Assembly: GCA_002007745.1 (NCBI GenBank)
Contig: CP019882.1
Span: 2,976,001 to 3,040,000 of the forward strand
Reading direction: 5' to 3'
DNA length: 64,000 nt
Source of the DNA: Mycolicibacterium litorale
Lineage (GTDB): Bacteria > Actinomycetota > Actinomycetes > Mycobacteriales > Mycobacteriaceae
Under the pieces are notes generated by a model. It saw only the letters and a list, made by a program, of their open reading frames with translations. It searched no databases and was not told the DNA's origin. Positions 1-9,344 of this stretch are shown in pieces; positions within the stretch are counted from its first letter, which is position 1; the number at the start of each line of letters is the position of its first letter. Both the position numbers and the translations under genes were made by a program.

Positions 1-81
1 CTTGGGCAGCTCCTCCCAGCCCAGTGTCAGCAACACGATCCGGCGAACACCTGTCCTTGACACGCCGTCTCCCAACGCCAT
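1..81 (-). CDS. 5' end of an unidentified CDS (cut by window edge)
   Basis: An open frame starts with ATG at 81 and runs off the left edge after 27 codons (MALGDGVSRTGVRRIVLLTL, then GWEELPK). A purine-rich AAAGG lies just upstream and the gap to the stop of the preceding binding-protein gene is only 15 bp, so it is probably the last visible gene of the importer operon. The short hydrophobic start followed by GWEELPK is reminiscent of some metallo-beta-lactamase-fold lactonase-like hydrolases, but 27 residues cannot establish that. Confidence 0.45.
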   Translation of the reverse strand, partial: MALGDGVSRTGVRRIVLLTLGWEELPK

Positions 82-96
82 CGGACCTTTTCCGGC

Positions 97-1677
97 CTAG
101 CCGACCGACAGTGCGGCCAGCCGCAGCGTGTTCGGGTCGGTCACCACGTGCGCCTGCTCGACACCCTTCAGCCAAGGCTGAGCGACCATGAAGTCGTTGA
201 CGTTAGCCACATTGAGCCAGCAGCCGGTCTTGACGGCTTCCTCTCCAGCCGTGGAGAAGTCGGCGTTGTCACCCGTGGGTAGGCCCTTGGCCAGAGCCGC
301 GGTGACGGCAGGTGCCGAGCACCCGAAGAAGTTCAGGCCGCCGTCGGCATCCCAGGAGATGTGGCCCCAGGTATAGGGCGACGGTGCGTCCGGCCAGCCG
401 AGGTAGGTCATGATCTCCGGCCCAGCCTGCCCGTCCCCACCGATCCAGCCGTAGATCTCCGAGGTCGGGTAGGCCTGCACCTTGGCATTGAGTCCGGCTG
501 CGGCCAGCTGAGTCTGAATGAGGTTGCTGATCAGCTGGTTGTCCGGGTTGGACGAGTCGTAGCCGATGGTGACGCTCTTCTGGTCGGCGGGCAGCCCCGC
601 GGCGACCTGGGTCAGCACCGACGGATCGTGGGTCACCGACTGCTTGCCGTACTCGGCGGCCATCATGTTGGCCGGATAGATCTGGTCGGCTTTCTTACCG
701 CGGCCGAAGTACGTCTGCTTGACCAATTCGTCGACGTCGATGGCCTGCATCACCGCGTTGCGGTTCTTGACGTCGGTCATCATGCCCTTCTTGGGGTTGA
801 TGTAGACGAAGTTGGACATCATGGTCGGCAGCGAGTAGTTCGCGAACGACTTGTTGTCGAGGTAGGACTGCACCGCCGAGGATGGCAGGTCGTGCAGGAT
901 CGCCGCGAGCTGACCGTTGTTGAACTGCAGCTGTTGGGCCGAGACATCGGTGATCACCGGAAGCTCGACTTTCTCGAAGTAGGGCTTGGTGCCCCAGTAA
1001 TCGCCGAAGGCGGTCAGCTCGTACTTCGAGCCGACCTCCGCTGCGGTCAGCGTGTAGGGGCCGGTGCCCAGGTCATGGTTGGTGAGGTAGCCCTGGGCAT
1101 GGTCGCTGCCCCCGTTCTTCTGCAGGCCTTCGGGGCTGAGCATGCGCGGCCCGTACGGACATGCCAGGTAGTCCAGGAACGCCGAGTTGGGTGCCTTCAG
1201 GGTGACGGTCACACCGTAATCACCCTGGGTGGTAACCGAATCGATGTCGGAGACCATGTAGGCGGGGCCCTGGTTGACGGCCGCGCGCCGGTCGAACGAG
1301 GCCTTGACCGCGGCGGAGGTGAACGGGGTGCCGTCGTGGAACTTGACTCCCTCGCGCAGCTTGAAGGTGAAGACCTTGTTGTCGGGGGAAGCCGTCCATT
1401 CGGTGGCCAGCAGCGGCTGCAACTCAGCTTTGTCGGTGCCGCCCTTGTACTGCAGCAGACCTTCATAGGTGTTGGTGGTCAGCAACAGACCCTGCCCGGC
1501 GTAGTAGATGTCGGGGTCCGGCGGCTGGCCCGGATCCTGCAGGAACGACAGGTGCAGCACCTTGTCGGTCGGAGCGGCGTTGGGCGTGCTCGGGCCACCG
1601 GAGTTGGTACCGCCGCAGGCGGTCACGGTCAGTGCCGCTGTCGCCCCGATCGCGAGGATCGTACTGAGTTTCTTCAT
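97..1677 (-). CDS. ABC transporter substrate-binding lipoprotein, peptide/nickel (family 5) type
   Basis: A 526-aa extracytoplasmic solute-binding protein of the DppA/OppA family (SBP_bac_5). It begins MKKLSTILAIGATAALTVTA followed by C, a signal peptide with a lipobox ending in Cys, so it should be anchored to the outer face of the membrane. The family hallmark is visible near residues 90-125 (FTFKLREGVKFHDGTPFTSA). The start overlaps the upstream isochorismatase gene by 4 bp, so it is the fifth gene of the operon ATPase, permease, permease, hydrolase, binding protein. The substrate is not readable; family members bind oligopeptides, nickel chelates, opines or similar compounds. Confidence 0.93.
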   Translation of the reverse strand: MKKLSTILAIGATAALTVTACGGTNSGGPSTPNAAPTDKVLHLSFLQDPGQPPDPDIYYAGQGLLLTTNTYEGLLQYKGGTDKAELQPLLATEWTASPDNKVFTFKLREGVKFHDGTPFTSAAVKASFDRRAAVNQGPAYMVSDIDSVTTQGDYGVTVTLKAPNSAFLDYLACPYGPRMLSPEGLQKNGGSDHAQGYLTNHDLGTGPYTLTAAEVGSKYELTAFGDYWGTKPYFEKVELPVITDVSAQQLQFNNGQLAAILHDLPSSAVQSYLDNKSFANYSLPTMMSNFVYINPKKGMMTDVKNRNAVMQAIDVDELVKQTYFGRGKKADQIYPANMMAAEYGKQSVTHDPSVLTQVAAGLPADQKSVTIGYDSSNPDNQLISNLIQTQLAAAGLNAKVQAYPTSEIYGWIGGDGQAGPEIMTYLGWPDAPSPYTWGHISWDADGGLNFFGCSAPAVTAALAKGLPTGDNADFSTAGEEAVKTGCWLNVANVNDFMVAQPWLKGVEQAHVVTDPNTLRLAALSVG

Positions 1678-2315
1678 CGTGCGGCTCCTTCGAGTACCGG
1701 GGTGGCAAGAGAGTCAAACGCGGCGAGGATTTCGGCGCTGCTGCGTACCGCGCCGGACTGCAGGTATTCCATGGCTTCCAGGGCGGCTTCGTGGGCGGGC
1801 ACCGACGAGCCGCCGACACAGTCGGACACCACCCGCACGTAGAAGTCGCGCTGATGGGCGTCGGCGAACGTGTAGTGCACGCAGACGTTGGTCAGGCCAC
1901 CGACCAGAATCAACGTGTCGGCCTTCAATCCGGACAACACGATCTCGAATTCCGTTCCGATGAAGCCCGAGTAGCGCCGTTTGACGATGTGGAACTCGTG
2001 GTTGGGTCCGTCGAAGTCGGGCAGCAGCCGCGGATGCAAGGGGGTGCCCTTCCTGCCGTCGACGCAGTGCACACCTTCGGTGCCGTCGAGTTCACGCCCG
2101 AAGTCCACACCGCTGGGACGGTGCACCTCCTGGAAGAACACGATGGGGATCTGTGCCGTGCGGGCGGCGGCGATGAGTCTTTCGGCCACCTCGATCCGGC
2201 TGTCATAGCCCGGCATGTGGGCGATGCCCATCTCCTCGGCGGGCATGTCGCCGCTCTCCTGCATGTCGACGACGACCAGAACCGGATTGCCCACAATCAG
2301 TGGCTGTTTCGGCAC
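1674..2315 (-). CDS. isochorismatase-family cysteine hydrolase
   Basis: A 213-aa protein with the isochorismatase fold. The usual catalytic triad is visible: D17 in VVVDMQ, K112 in IVKRRYSGF and C145 in GGLTNVCVHYT; the C-terminal segment VRVVSDCVGG is also typical. Such enzymes hydrolyse amides or enol ethers (nicotinamidase, N-carbamoylsarcosine amidase, biuret hydrolase, isochorismatase). The start is a GTG preceded by AGGAGG inside the end of the permease gene 5 bp upstream, and the stop overlaps the binding-protein start. Its position between transporter genes suggests it acts on an imported amide-type compound; this is inference. Confidence 0.9.
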   Translation of the reverse strand: MPKQPLIVGNPVLVVVDMQESGDMPAEEMGIAHMPGYDSRIEVAERLIAAARTAQIPIVFFQEVHRPSGVDFGRELDGTEGVHCVDGRKGTPLHPRLLPDFDGPNHEFHIVKRRYSGFIGTEFEIVLSGLKADTLILVGGLTNVCVHYTFADAHQRDFYVRVVSDCVGGSSVPAHEAALEAMEYLQSGAVRSSAEILAAFDSLATPVLEGAAR

Positions 2316-2320
2316 CTAAC

Positions 2321-3325
2321 TTATCCTCCTGTGACGGCGATTCGGGGGTCTGCGGCGGCCTGGAGCAGGTCCACGGCCGTGTTGATGAAGACATAGAGTG
2401 CGCCGAGCATGAGCGTCACCCCGGCGATGGCCGGGAAATCGGCTACCGGGATGCTCTGCGCGATGTACTGACCGATACCGGGCCAGCCGAAGACCTGCTC
2501 GACAACCAGCACACCCGAGAACATCAGACCCACCTGCAGCCCGGTCATCGAAAGCGCTGAGCCGACGCAGTTGCGCAGCACGTGCCCGGCGACAATCCTG
2601 CTCTCGGACAACCCTTTCGCCCGTGCAGTACGCGCATAGTCACTGTCCATGTCGGTCAGCAGGCTCGAGCGCAACACGCGGCCGATGGCCACCGCGGGGC
2701 CGAGCGCGATCACCAGGGCCGGCAGGATCAGGTGATGCAGCGCGTCGGCGACGACGTCGAAGCGTCCCGACAGCAGGCCGTCGACGGTGAGCAGCCCGGT
2801 GGGCCCGGTCGGTGGATTGCTGATTGCGGTGCGGCCGTTGGCCGGTACCCAGCCGAGCTTCTGGTAGAAGACGATCAGGCCGAGGATGCCGAGCAGGAAC
2901 ATCGGTGCCGAGGCGCCGGTGAACAGGATCCCGCGCAGCACAGCAGATCCGCGCCATTTCAGGGTGGTGCTGAAGGCCAGTAGAACGGCGAGCAGCAGCG
3001 CGATGCCCATGCCGTAGAGCGCCAGCTCCAGGGTGGCCGGGAAGAACGAGCCCAGGTCGGAGGCCACCGGATGCCTTGTCCGGTAGGACGTTCCGAGGTC
3101 GCCGCGCACGGCGGCCGTCAGGTAATGCCAGAACTGGGTGGCGACGGGGTCGTTGAGACCGAGCGCTTCACGCCGGGCGGCGACCGCCGAGGCGGAGGAC
3201 TGCGCGCCCATCTGCGCCTTGACCGGATCCAGCGGGGAGATCTTCTGGAGCACAAACATCACCGCCGTCAGTGCGACCAGGATCGCGACGGTCGCCGCCA
3301 GCCGGGACGCTATGAAGGTTCGCAC
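2321..3325 (-). CDS. ABC transporter permease, DppB/OppB type
   Basis: A 334-aa inner-membrane permease of the binding-protein-dependent transport family. An N-terminal membrane segment (residues 9-28) is followed by the usual periplasmic stretch with GDLGTSYRTRHPV, then five more hydrophobic segments. The EAA loop that docks the ATPase is visible as YARTARAKGLSESRIVAGHV. It lies 10 bp downstream of the DppC-type permease gene and would form the heterodimeric channel with it. Confidence 0.93.
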   Translation of the reverse strand: MRTFIASRLAATVAILVALTAVMFVLQKISPLDPVKAQMGAQSSASAVAARREALGLNDPVATQFWHYLTAAVRGDLGTSYRTRHPVASDLGSFFPATLELALYGMGIALLLAVLLAFSTTLKWRGSAVLRGILFTGASAPMFLLGILGLIVFYQKLGWVPANGRTAISNPPTGPTGLLTVDGLLSGRFDVVADALHHLILPALVIALGPAVAIGRVLRSSLLTDMDSDYARTARAKGLSESRIVAGHVLRNCVGSALSMTGLQVGLMFSGVLVVEQVFGWPGIGQYIAQSIPVADFPAIAGVTLMLGALYVFINTAVDLLQAAADPRIAVTGG

Positions 3326-3335
3326 CGCTGCCCTC

Positions 3336-4205
3336 CTAGTTCGTCTTCATCAGGTTGCGCAGGCTGTCGCCGGCGATGTTGCCGATCAGGGCCAGGACCA
3401 GTACCCCGAGGCCCGGCATCACCGGCACCCACCACTGCTGCAGGAAGTAGCTGAGGTTGCGGGCGGCGTCCGCACCCAGTTCCGGGGCGGGTGCGGACTG
3501 GCCAAGACCCAGGAACGACAACGCCGCCAGGGTCAGGATCAGTGTGCCGATGTCGAGGCTGGCGGCCACCAGCGCGTTGGGGACCGCGCCGGGCAGTAGG
3601 TGGCGCAGGGCGAGCCGGACCCGGCCCACCCCGGCCAGCCGCGCCGCCTCGACGTGCGGGCGCGCTTTCAACCGGGCGATCTCACCGCGAACCAGCCGGG
3701 CGTAGAACGGCCACCACACGATCGACACGGCGATCAGGGTGTGGACGAAGCCGGGTCCGAGTGCGGCGACGACCGCGATGGCCAGCACCGGTGCGGGCAG
3801 CGACAGAAAGCCGTCGGTGATGCGCATCAAGGTCGCATCCAGCCAGCCGCCCGCAGCGCCGGCGATCAGCCCGACCAGGCCGCCGATCAGCAGACCGACA
3901 GCGACCACGACCAGGGCGGCGAACCAGCTGGACCGCACACCGTAGAGCACGCGGCTCAAGATGTCGCGCCCGACGCTGTCGGTGCCGAGCAGGAAGCCGT
4001 TCTTGCCCGGCGCTTGCAGCGGCATGCCGACCGGGACCAGCGGGTCGTGCGGAGCCAGAACGGGAACGGCGACGGCGATCAGCGTGACCAGCAGGATCAG
4101 TGACACGCCGAGCCAGTTGAGCACCATCGCGCGGTCGGTGGGCAGCGCCAGCATCCGCTTCTCGCGGCTGCGCAGCAGCGCCGGGGCGGGGAGCGCGACG
4201 GCCAT
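3336..4205 (-). CDS. ABC transporter permease, DppC/OppC type
   Basis: A 289-aa permease with an N-terminal cytoplasmic tail, a first membrane span around residues 28-52, and the family signature HDPLVPVGMPLQAPG then FLLGTDSVGRDILSRVLYG. The EAA-type loop HVEAARLAGVGRVRLALRHL is present, as is the C-terminal FLGLGQSAPAPELGADAA. The start codon ATG at 4205 overlaps the ATPase stop by one base, indicating tight coupling. Confidence 0.94.
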   Translation of the reverse strand: MAVALPAPALLRSREKRMLALPTDRAMVLNWLGVSLILLVTLIAVAVPVLAPHDPLVPVGMPLQAPGKNGFLLGTDSVGRDILSRVLYGVRSSWFAALVVVAVGLLIGGLVGLIAGAAGGWLDATLMRITDGFLSLPAPVLAIAVVAALGPGFVHTLIAVSIVWWPFYARLVRGEIARLKARPHVEAARLAGVGRVRLALRHLLPGAVPNALVAASLDIGTLILTLAALSFLGLGQSAPAPELGADAARNLSYFLQQWWVPVMPGLGVLVLALIGNIAGDSLRNLMKTN

Positions 4206-6208
4206 CAGCGTGCCTTTCGTTCGATACAGGCGACCTGGTGTGGGCTGCCGGGGATGCCTTCGAGGCGCACGTCGAGCTCGGGCGCGCTACAGGTGTCGAT
4301 GGCGATGGGGCAGCGCGGGTGGAATGCGCAGCCCGTCGGCGGGGAGAGCGGGCTGGCCGGCTCGCCGGTCAGCACCCGGCAGTCTCGGCCCAGATCGGGA
4401 ATGGCGTCGACCAGTGCCTGGGTGTAGGGGTGGGTCGGCCGGCCGATGACGTCCTCGGCGGGGCCGATCTCCACGATGCGGCCCAGGTACATCACCGCGA
4501 TCCGGTCGGCCACCACGCGGGCCACCGACAGGTCGTGGGTCACGAACACCACCGACATGTCCAGGGTGCGGCGCAATTCGCCGATCAGGTTGAGCACCGA
4601 TGCCGCCAGCGACACGTCCAGCGCGCTGGTCGGCTCGTCGCACAGCAGCACCTGCGGCGGGATCACGGTGGCCCGCGCCAGGGATACCCGCTGGCGTTGC
4701 CCGCCGGAGAGCTGCGCGGCCCGGGATTTGACCACGTCCTGGGGCAGTCCGACGCGCTCGAGCACCGCCGCCACGGCGTCCCGGCGTTGAGCCCGGGACA
4801 TGTCGGTTTCGCGCAGCCGCTCCCCGATCAGTTCGCCCACCGACAGCCAGGGGGTGAGCGAGGCGCCGGCATCCTGGAAGACCATCTGCGGGCGTCGATT
4901 CCCGGCCAGGTCGACCTCACCGGTGGTGGCATGCTCCAGTCCGGCGATGATGCGCAGCAGAGTCGATTTCCCCGACCCGCTCTCGCCGACCAGGGCGACG
5001 GATTCGCCGTGCGCGACCGTCAGCGACACACCGCGCAGCGCTTGAAGTTTGCCCTGGTGGGTGCCGGAGCGGTCGAGCCAGCGGCGGCGCACGGTGAACG
5101 CCTTGGTGACGCTGCGGACGTCGACCGCCGCCGGCTGCTCGCCGTCGATCTCGGCCCCGGCCTCGAAGGGTTCGGTCTCGGCGGCTACGACAGCGGCCAG
5201 CTCGGCGCGCATCTCATCGGGTTGCAGGATGCAGGCACTGACCCGGTCCGCGCCGACCGCGACCGGATCCGGTGGCGTGGTGGAACACTCCGGCCGGGCC
5301 AGCGCGCAGCGCGGCACGAAGGCACAACCCGGCAGTGGCGCGCTGGGGCTGGGCACCTGTCCGGCCATCGCCGCCAGCGGGCGGTCGCGGGCGGTGTCCA
5401 GGGTGAGCCGGGATTGCAGCAGACCGTGGGTGTAGGGGTGCGCCGGGGTCGCGAGAACCTCTGCCGTGGGGCCGATTTCGGCGATGCGGCCGGCGTAGAG
5501 GACGGCGATGCGGTCGGCGATCTGGGCGGCGACCCCGAGGTCGTGGGTGATCAGCACGATGCTGCAGCCGATCTCGGTGCGCAGCCGCTGCAGCAGTGCC
5601 AGTACCTGGGCCTGCACCGTGACGTCGAGTGCCGTGGTCGGCTCGTCGGCGATGATCAGCTCGGGGTTGCCGGCCACCGCGATGGCGATCATCACCCGCT
5701 GGCGCAGCCCGCCGGAGAGTTCGTGGGGGTAGGCCCGCATCCGGCGCCGGGGATCCGGGATGCCGACGGCCGTCAGCAGTTTGAGGGCCTCGGCGCTGCT
5801 GCCTGCGACTTCCTCGACCTGCTTGCCGATGCGCATGGTCGGGTTCAGCGAGGTCATCGGGTCCTGGAACACCGCACCGAGGTCGAGGCGGCGAACCTTG
5901 CGCAGCTGCTTGGCGGCGCCGGTGAGCATGTCGGCGCCGCAGACCTGCACGCTGCCGTCGGTCTTGGCCCGCGCACCCAGCAGGCCGAGCATGCTGAAGC
6001 CCAGCACGCTCTTGCCCGAGCCGGATTCGCCGACCAGACCGATGATCTCGCCCGGGCTGATGCGCAGTGACACACCGCGCAAGGCGTGCACGTCCCTGCC
6101 GTTGCGGCGGAAGGTGACACGCAGATCGTCGACCGCAGCGACCACGTCGCCGTCCGGCGTGGCTGCCGGGACGTCGGGTCGTAGCGCAACACTTGCGGCG
6201 CTCGCCAT
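4205..6208 (-). CDS. fused double ABC ATPase (DppD-DppF type)
   Basis: A 667-aa protein carrying both ATPase domains of a peptide-type importer in one chain. Domain 1 has Walker A GESGSGKS (about 60-67), signature LSGGLRQRV (164-172) and Walker B LIIADEP (184-190). Domain 2 has Walker A about 408-415, signature LSGGQRQRV (500-508) and Walker B LLCDEP. Each half ends with the family's Cys-containing zone ([25 protein letters not shown]). I chose ATG 6208 (MASAASV): it has GGGAG upstream, while the frame open further upstream to 6532 encodes Arg/His-rich sequence lacking any domain. First gene of the operon. Confidence 0.93.
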   Translation of the reverse strand: MASAASVALRPDVPAATPDGDVVAAVDDLRVTFRRNGRDVHALRGVSLRISPGEIIGLVGESGSGKSVLGFSMLGLLGARAKTDGSVQVCGADMLTGAAKQLRKVRRLDLGAVFQDPMTSLNPTMRIGKQVEEVAGSSAEALKLLTAVGIPDPRRRMRAYPHELSGGLRQRVMIAIAVAGNPELIIADEPTTALDVTVQAQVLALLQRLRTEIGCSIVLITHDLGVAAQIADRIAVLYAGRIAEIGPTAEVLATPAHPYTHGLLQSRLTLDTARDRPLAAMAGQVPSPSAPLPGCAFVPRCALARPECSTTPPDPVAVGADRVSACILQPDEMRAELAAVVAAETEPFEAGAEIDGEQPAAVDVRSVTKAFTVRRRWLDRSGTHQGKLQALRGVSLTVAHGESVALVGESGSGKSTLLRIIAGLEHATTGEVDLAGNRRPQMVFQDAGASLTPWLSVGELIGERLRETDMSRAQRRDAVAAVLERVGLPQDVVKSRAAQLSGGQRQRVSLARATVIPPQVLLCDEPTSALDVSLAASVLNLIGELRRTLDMSVVFVTHDLSVARVVADRIAVMYLGRIVEIGPAEDVIGRPTHPYTQALVDAIPDLGRDCRVLTGEPASPLSPPTGCAFHPRCPIAIDTCSAPELDVRLEGIPGSPHQVACIERKAR

Positions 6209-6268
6209 CGGAGGGTCTCCCGTGAGGTGAGAAGGTCGCGAGGATGCGCTCACCGGTGAGCCATCAGC

Positions 6269-6282
6269 CTGTCGCTTGACAG
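6269..6282. promoter_or_regulatory. inverted repeat CTGTC-N4-GACAG (putative TetR operator 1)
   Basis: CTGTCGCTTGACAG is a perfect 5-bp inverted repeat with a 4-bp spacer, 61 bp upstream of the ATPase start. The same half-sites and spacing recur at 6364-6377 in the same intergenic region. Confidence 0.6.
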
Positions 6283-6360
6283 TTTTGCGGGCCCGGTGTC
6301 GCCGTGGGTGTCGCTGGCGTAACCAATCCTTGCCGTGGCGTAACCGATAGGTATCGTGCG

Positions 6361-6380
6361 TTTCTGTCGTGTGACAGAAA
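6361..6380. promoter_or_regulatory. 8+4+8 palindrome containing CTGTC-N4-GACAG (putative TetR operator 2)
   Basis: TTTCTGTCGTGTGACAGAAA has perfect 8-bp arms around a 4-bp spacer. It sits between the divergent importer operon and the TetR gene, about 50 bp upstream of the chosen TetR start, and contains the same core as the site at 6269. A further lone CTGTC half-site follows at about 6391. A dimeric TetR repressor controlling both directions is the simplest reading. Confidence 0.65.
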
Positions 6381-6428
6381 ATGCGTGGGTCTGTCTTTTC
6401 CCAGGTGGTGTGCGCCACGATCGGACAC

Positions 6429-7136
6429 ATGGCGACGACGCGGGCGGGGCGCCCGCGCTTGACCGAACGGCGCAGACCCGGCACGACCGCTCGGGACGAG
6501 ATTCTGGACGCCGCGGCGGAACTGTTCACCACCCGCGGCTATGCCAGCACGTCAACCCGGGCGATCGCCGAGGCGGTGGGCATCCGGCAGGCCTCGCTCT
6601 ACCACTACTTCAAGACCAAGGACGAGCTGCTCTCGGCGCTGCTGCATCAGACCGTGACCCCGACGCTGGACTTCCTGTCCGCACTGCAGCAGGCCGATCC
6701 CCCGCTGTCGGTGTCGCAGCGCCTGCACGCGCTGGCCGCGTTCGACGGTGCACAACTGCTCACCTCGCGCTGGAACCTGGGCGCGCTGTATCTGCTGCCC
6801 GAGCTGCGCGAGGCCCGGCTGGCCACGTTCTGGACCGAACGGGAGCGGCTTCGGCTGAGCTATCTCGATCTCAGCCGCGAGATTCTCGCCGCGACCGGCA
6901 TCGCCGACGACGCCGCGGATCTCCCGTTTCGACTGGTCGAGTCGCTGGTCAACATGTGGGCTCACCCGCCGCGACCGGACCGCGCGGCATTGCCGCACCA
7001 CGTCGCCGACGCGTGCCTGCGGGTGCTCGGCGTCACCGACGACGTGCTGGGCCCGCTGCGGCAGGCCACCCGGGATTGCCTGATCCACTACGCCGAGACG
7101 GGCGGACTACCGGATTTCGGTGTCGTGGTGGGCTGA
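6429..7136 (+). CDS. TetR/AcrR-family transcriptional regulator
   Basis: A 235-aa regulator. The N-terminal helix-turn-helix is clear: ARDEILDAAAELFTTRGYAS, then AIAEAVGIRQASLYHYFKTK. The rest is a ligand-binding helical domain. I chose ATG 6429 (MATTRAGRPRL), which gives the usual short tail before the HTH; an in-frame ATG at 6381 directly abuts the operator palindrome and is less likely. Divergent from the importer operon, so it probably controls that operon and itself through the paired CTGTC-N4-GACAG sites. Confidence 0.9.
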   Translation: MATTRAGRPRLTERRRPGTTARDEILDAAAELFTTRGYASTSTRAIAEAVGIRQASLYHYFKTKDELLSALLHQTVTPTLDFLSALQQADPPLSVSQRLHALAAFDGAQLLTSRWNLGALYLLPELREARLATFWTERERLRLSYLDLSREILAATGIADDAADLPFRLVESLVNMWAHPPRPDRAALPHHVADACLRVLGVTDDVLGPLRQATRDCLIHYAETGGLPDFGVVVG

Positions 7137-7189
7137 TGATGCCAGCGCGCCCCGGACCCGCCCGCGCTGGACGTTTGTAGGATCGGGCC

Positions 7190-8662
7190 ATGCCGCTGGC
7201 CGACGGCGAGACATTCGCCGGCTACACCATCCTGCGATTGCTGGGCGCGGGCGGAATGGGCGAGGTCTACCTCGCCCAGCATCCGCGACTCCCCCGCCGC
7301 GATGCGCTCAAGGTGCTGCCGGCCTCGGTCAGCGGTGACGGCGAATACCGCGCGCGGTTCGAGCGCGAGGCCGATATCGCCGCCACCCTGTGGAATCCGC
7401 ACATCGTCGGCGTGCACGACCGCGGCGAATTCGACGGGCAGCTGTGGATCGCGATGGATTATGTCGACGGCACCGACGCCGCCGAGCTGCTGAAGAACTA
7501 TCCGAACGGCCTGCCCCAGCGCGAGGTGCTCAACATCGTGGCCGCCGTCGCGCAGGCGCTCGACTATGCCCACGACCGTCATCTCCTGCACCGCGACGTC
7601 AAACCGGCCAACATCCTGATCTCCCGGCAACAATCCGGCAGTGAGCGAATTCTGTTGGCGGACTTCGGTATTGCTCGGTGGGACAATGACTCAAGCGGTC
7701 TGACCCAGACCAACATGACCGTCGGCACGGTGTCCTACGCCGCGCCGGAACAGTTGATGGGCCGCGATCTCGACGGTCGCGCCGACCAGTACGCGCTGGC
7801 CGCCACGGCCTACCATCTGCTGACCGGCAGGCCGCCGTTCCAGCACTCCAACCCGGCGGTGGTGATCAGCCAACATCTCAGTGCGGCCCCGCCGAGCCTG
7901 GGTGATCGCCGGCCCGAGCTGGCCAACCTCGATTCCGCATTGCGCAAGGCGTTGTCGAAAGATCCGGCCGACCGGTACGAACGGTGTGTCGACTTCGCCC
8001 GCGCGCTGTCCCACCACATCACCACCCCGCTGGCCGGCGACGTTCTCGCCGACCCGGACTCCACCCGGCTGACACCCATCGCCGACGCCGCACCGCTGGG
8101 CGGCGAGCCGGCGCCGCCGGGCCGGCCGTGGCTACGGGCCAAGTTCGTGCTGCCGGCAGTGATCGTGGCGCTGTTGGCGGTGGTGGCCCTCGCCTTCGTC
8201 GCCGGGCGCGACCGCGGCGAGACCGTCGCCTCCCGGGACGACCTGCGCAGCTCGACCACCACGGCTGCGTCCAGCCTCCCGCCGCCACCGCCGGTGGCCA
8301 CCACGACACCGGCGACACCGGCGATGACGTCGACGACGGCGCCGACCAGTGCTACGCCGACCGATACCGACACTGTCACGGTGGAGCCGACGCCGACCGC
8401 CGTGATCGGATCGAACTGCACCGAGCCGGGGGCCACCGGCACCACCGCGGACGGCGCCACCGCGTACTGCACGCAGCTGCAATACACCAACCGCTACCTG
8501 TGGTCGGTGCACCAGGACGTGATCCCCAATCCGGTGCTGACGTCATCGCCCACCGTGCCGCCTCCGGTGGAGGACGAGTCGCCGGTGCGGATCTGCATGC
8601 AGGAAACCGGCCACACCCGGCTGCGGTGCGCCGAGGAGATTCTCCGCGGTAACGGCGGCTGA
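7190..8662 (+). CDS. pknF: PknF-like transmembrane Ser/Thr protein kinase
   Basis: A 490-aa eukaryotic-like kinase. Gly-rich loop [11 protein letters not shown] at about 19-29, catalytic Lys41, HRD loop H134-R135-D136 with N141, DFG at 158-160, and an activation loop [19 protein letters not shown] juxtamembrane region leads to one membrane span (about 319-339), a Thr/Pro-rich linker and a C-terminal extracytoplasmic domain with four Cys. N-terminus, kinase domain and Cys-containing tail resemble M. tuberculosis PknF closely as I recall it; here the neighbour is not the FHA-ABC transporter gene that follows pknF there, so the symbol rests on protein similarity. Confidence 0.88.
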   Translation: MPLADGETFAGYTILRLLGAGGMGEVYLAQHPRLPRRDALKVLPASVSGDGEYRARFEREADIAATLWNPHIVGVHDRGEFDGQLWIAMDYVDGTDAAELLKNYPNGLPQREVLNIVAAVAQALDYAHDRHLLHRDVKPANILISRQQSGSERILLADFGIARWDNDSSGLTQTNMTVGTVSYAAPEQLMGRDLDGRADQYALAATAYHLLTGRPPFQHSNPAVVISQHLSAAPPSLGDRRPELANLDSALRKALSKDPADRYERCVDFARALSHHITTPLAGDVLADPDSTRLTPIADAAPLGGEPAPPGRPWLRAKFVLPAVIVALLAVVALAFVAGRDRGETVASRDDLRSSTTTAASSLPPPPPVATTTPATPAMTSTTAPTSATPTDTDTVTVEPTPTAVIGSNCTEPGATGTTADGATAYCTQLQYTNRYLWSVHQDVIPNPVLTSSPTVPPPVEDESPVRICMQETGHTRLRCAEEILRGNGG

Positions 8663-8676
8663 CCTGCTGTCGTCCT

Positions 8677-8741
8677 GCGCCGAAACCGACGATTCGCAGC
8701 AGAACAACGAGTGAAAGCCAGCAGAACGTCGACTTCGGCGC
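8677..8741. repeat. imperfect inverted repeat, short dispersed repeat family
   Basis: Arms at 8677-8691 and 8727-8741 match at 13 of 15 positions. The loop holds two direct copies of CAGCAGAAC (8697-8705, 8719-8727). The 17-mer CGAAACCGACGATTCGC (8681-8697) occurs identically at 24830-24846, again just after a gene end. It may serve as a terminator or be a dispersed palindromic element. Confidence 0.5.
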
Positions 8742-8877
8742 GGGATCGTCGGGCGGGTATGAAACATCCGGAGGCCCTTGTGACGATAGAGGTCGCAAGA
8801 GGCTGGTGGGATGCGCTCGAAGGGCGGCTTCCAAGGTCCCTGCGCTATGTTCGTCCGGAGACACAACGGAGGTTGGA

Positions 8878-9285
8878 GTGAAGAGGCTCATCCTGGTGGC
8901 CGCCGGCGCGCTTGTCGCGGGCTCGGCAGCGGTCGCCCTCAGCACGGGATCCAGCAGCGCCGACCCGAACGCCGGCGGCACGCTCAACATCCTCGGCGAA
9001 CCGTATTACAAGGCGGTGGCCATCCTGCATGCGCAGGGTGTCTCGACGACATTCGGCGGTTCGGTGGGCAGTGACGTGCCGCAGGCCAAGTGCATCGTGC
9101 AGAGCCAGAAGTACCTGGCCAGCGGCAAGATGCAGTTGATGCTGAACTGCACCGCGGCCGCCCAGCCCGAGGCGCCGCCGTCCGGCACCGCAGGCACCGC
9201 GCCCGCGCTGCCGTCCGACGGCGGCAGCCGCCCGACCGCCGGTGCGCCCGGCGTCGTCACGGTCACCCCGACTCAGGTCGGCTGA
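8878..9285 (+). CDS. small secreted protein of unknown function
   Basis: A 135-aa protein. Start GTG 8878 is chosen because GGAGG (8868-8872) precedes it by 5 bp and the first residues VKRLILVAAGALVAGSAAVA form a signal peptide, probably cleaved near SSSADP. The mature part has a conserved-looking core (NILGEPYYKAVAILHAQGV) with two Cys (KCIVQSQKYLA; LMLNCTAAAQP) that could form a disulfide, then a Pro/Ala-rich tail. No function recognised. Confidence 0.75.
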   Translation: MKRLILVAAGALVAGSAAVALSTGSSSADPNAGGTLNILGEPYYKAVAILHAQGVSTTFGGSVGSDVPQAKCIVQSQKYLASGKMQLMLNCTAAAQPEAPPSGTAGTAPALPSDGGSRPTAGAPGVVTVTPTQVG

Positions 9286-9344
9286 CCCACCTGCTCGGCT
9301 AGACTCTCTCCCCAGTCGGGGCATTGAACTGGGGAGGTTCTGGC

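Noticed and set aside
361..1842. Long open frame on the plus strand opposite the binding-protein gene
   Set aside because: Antisense shadow in high-GC DNA; composition is Val/Gly/His/Arg-rich with no domain, while the minus strand has a clear lipoprotein.
4238..6070. 610-codon plus-strand frame opposite the double ATPase
   Set aside because: Exactly antisense to Walker and signature motifs of the real gene; low-complexity Gly/Gln/His/Asp sequence.
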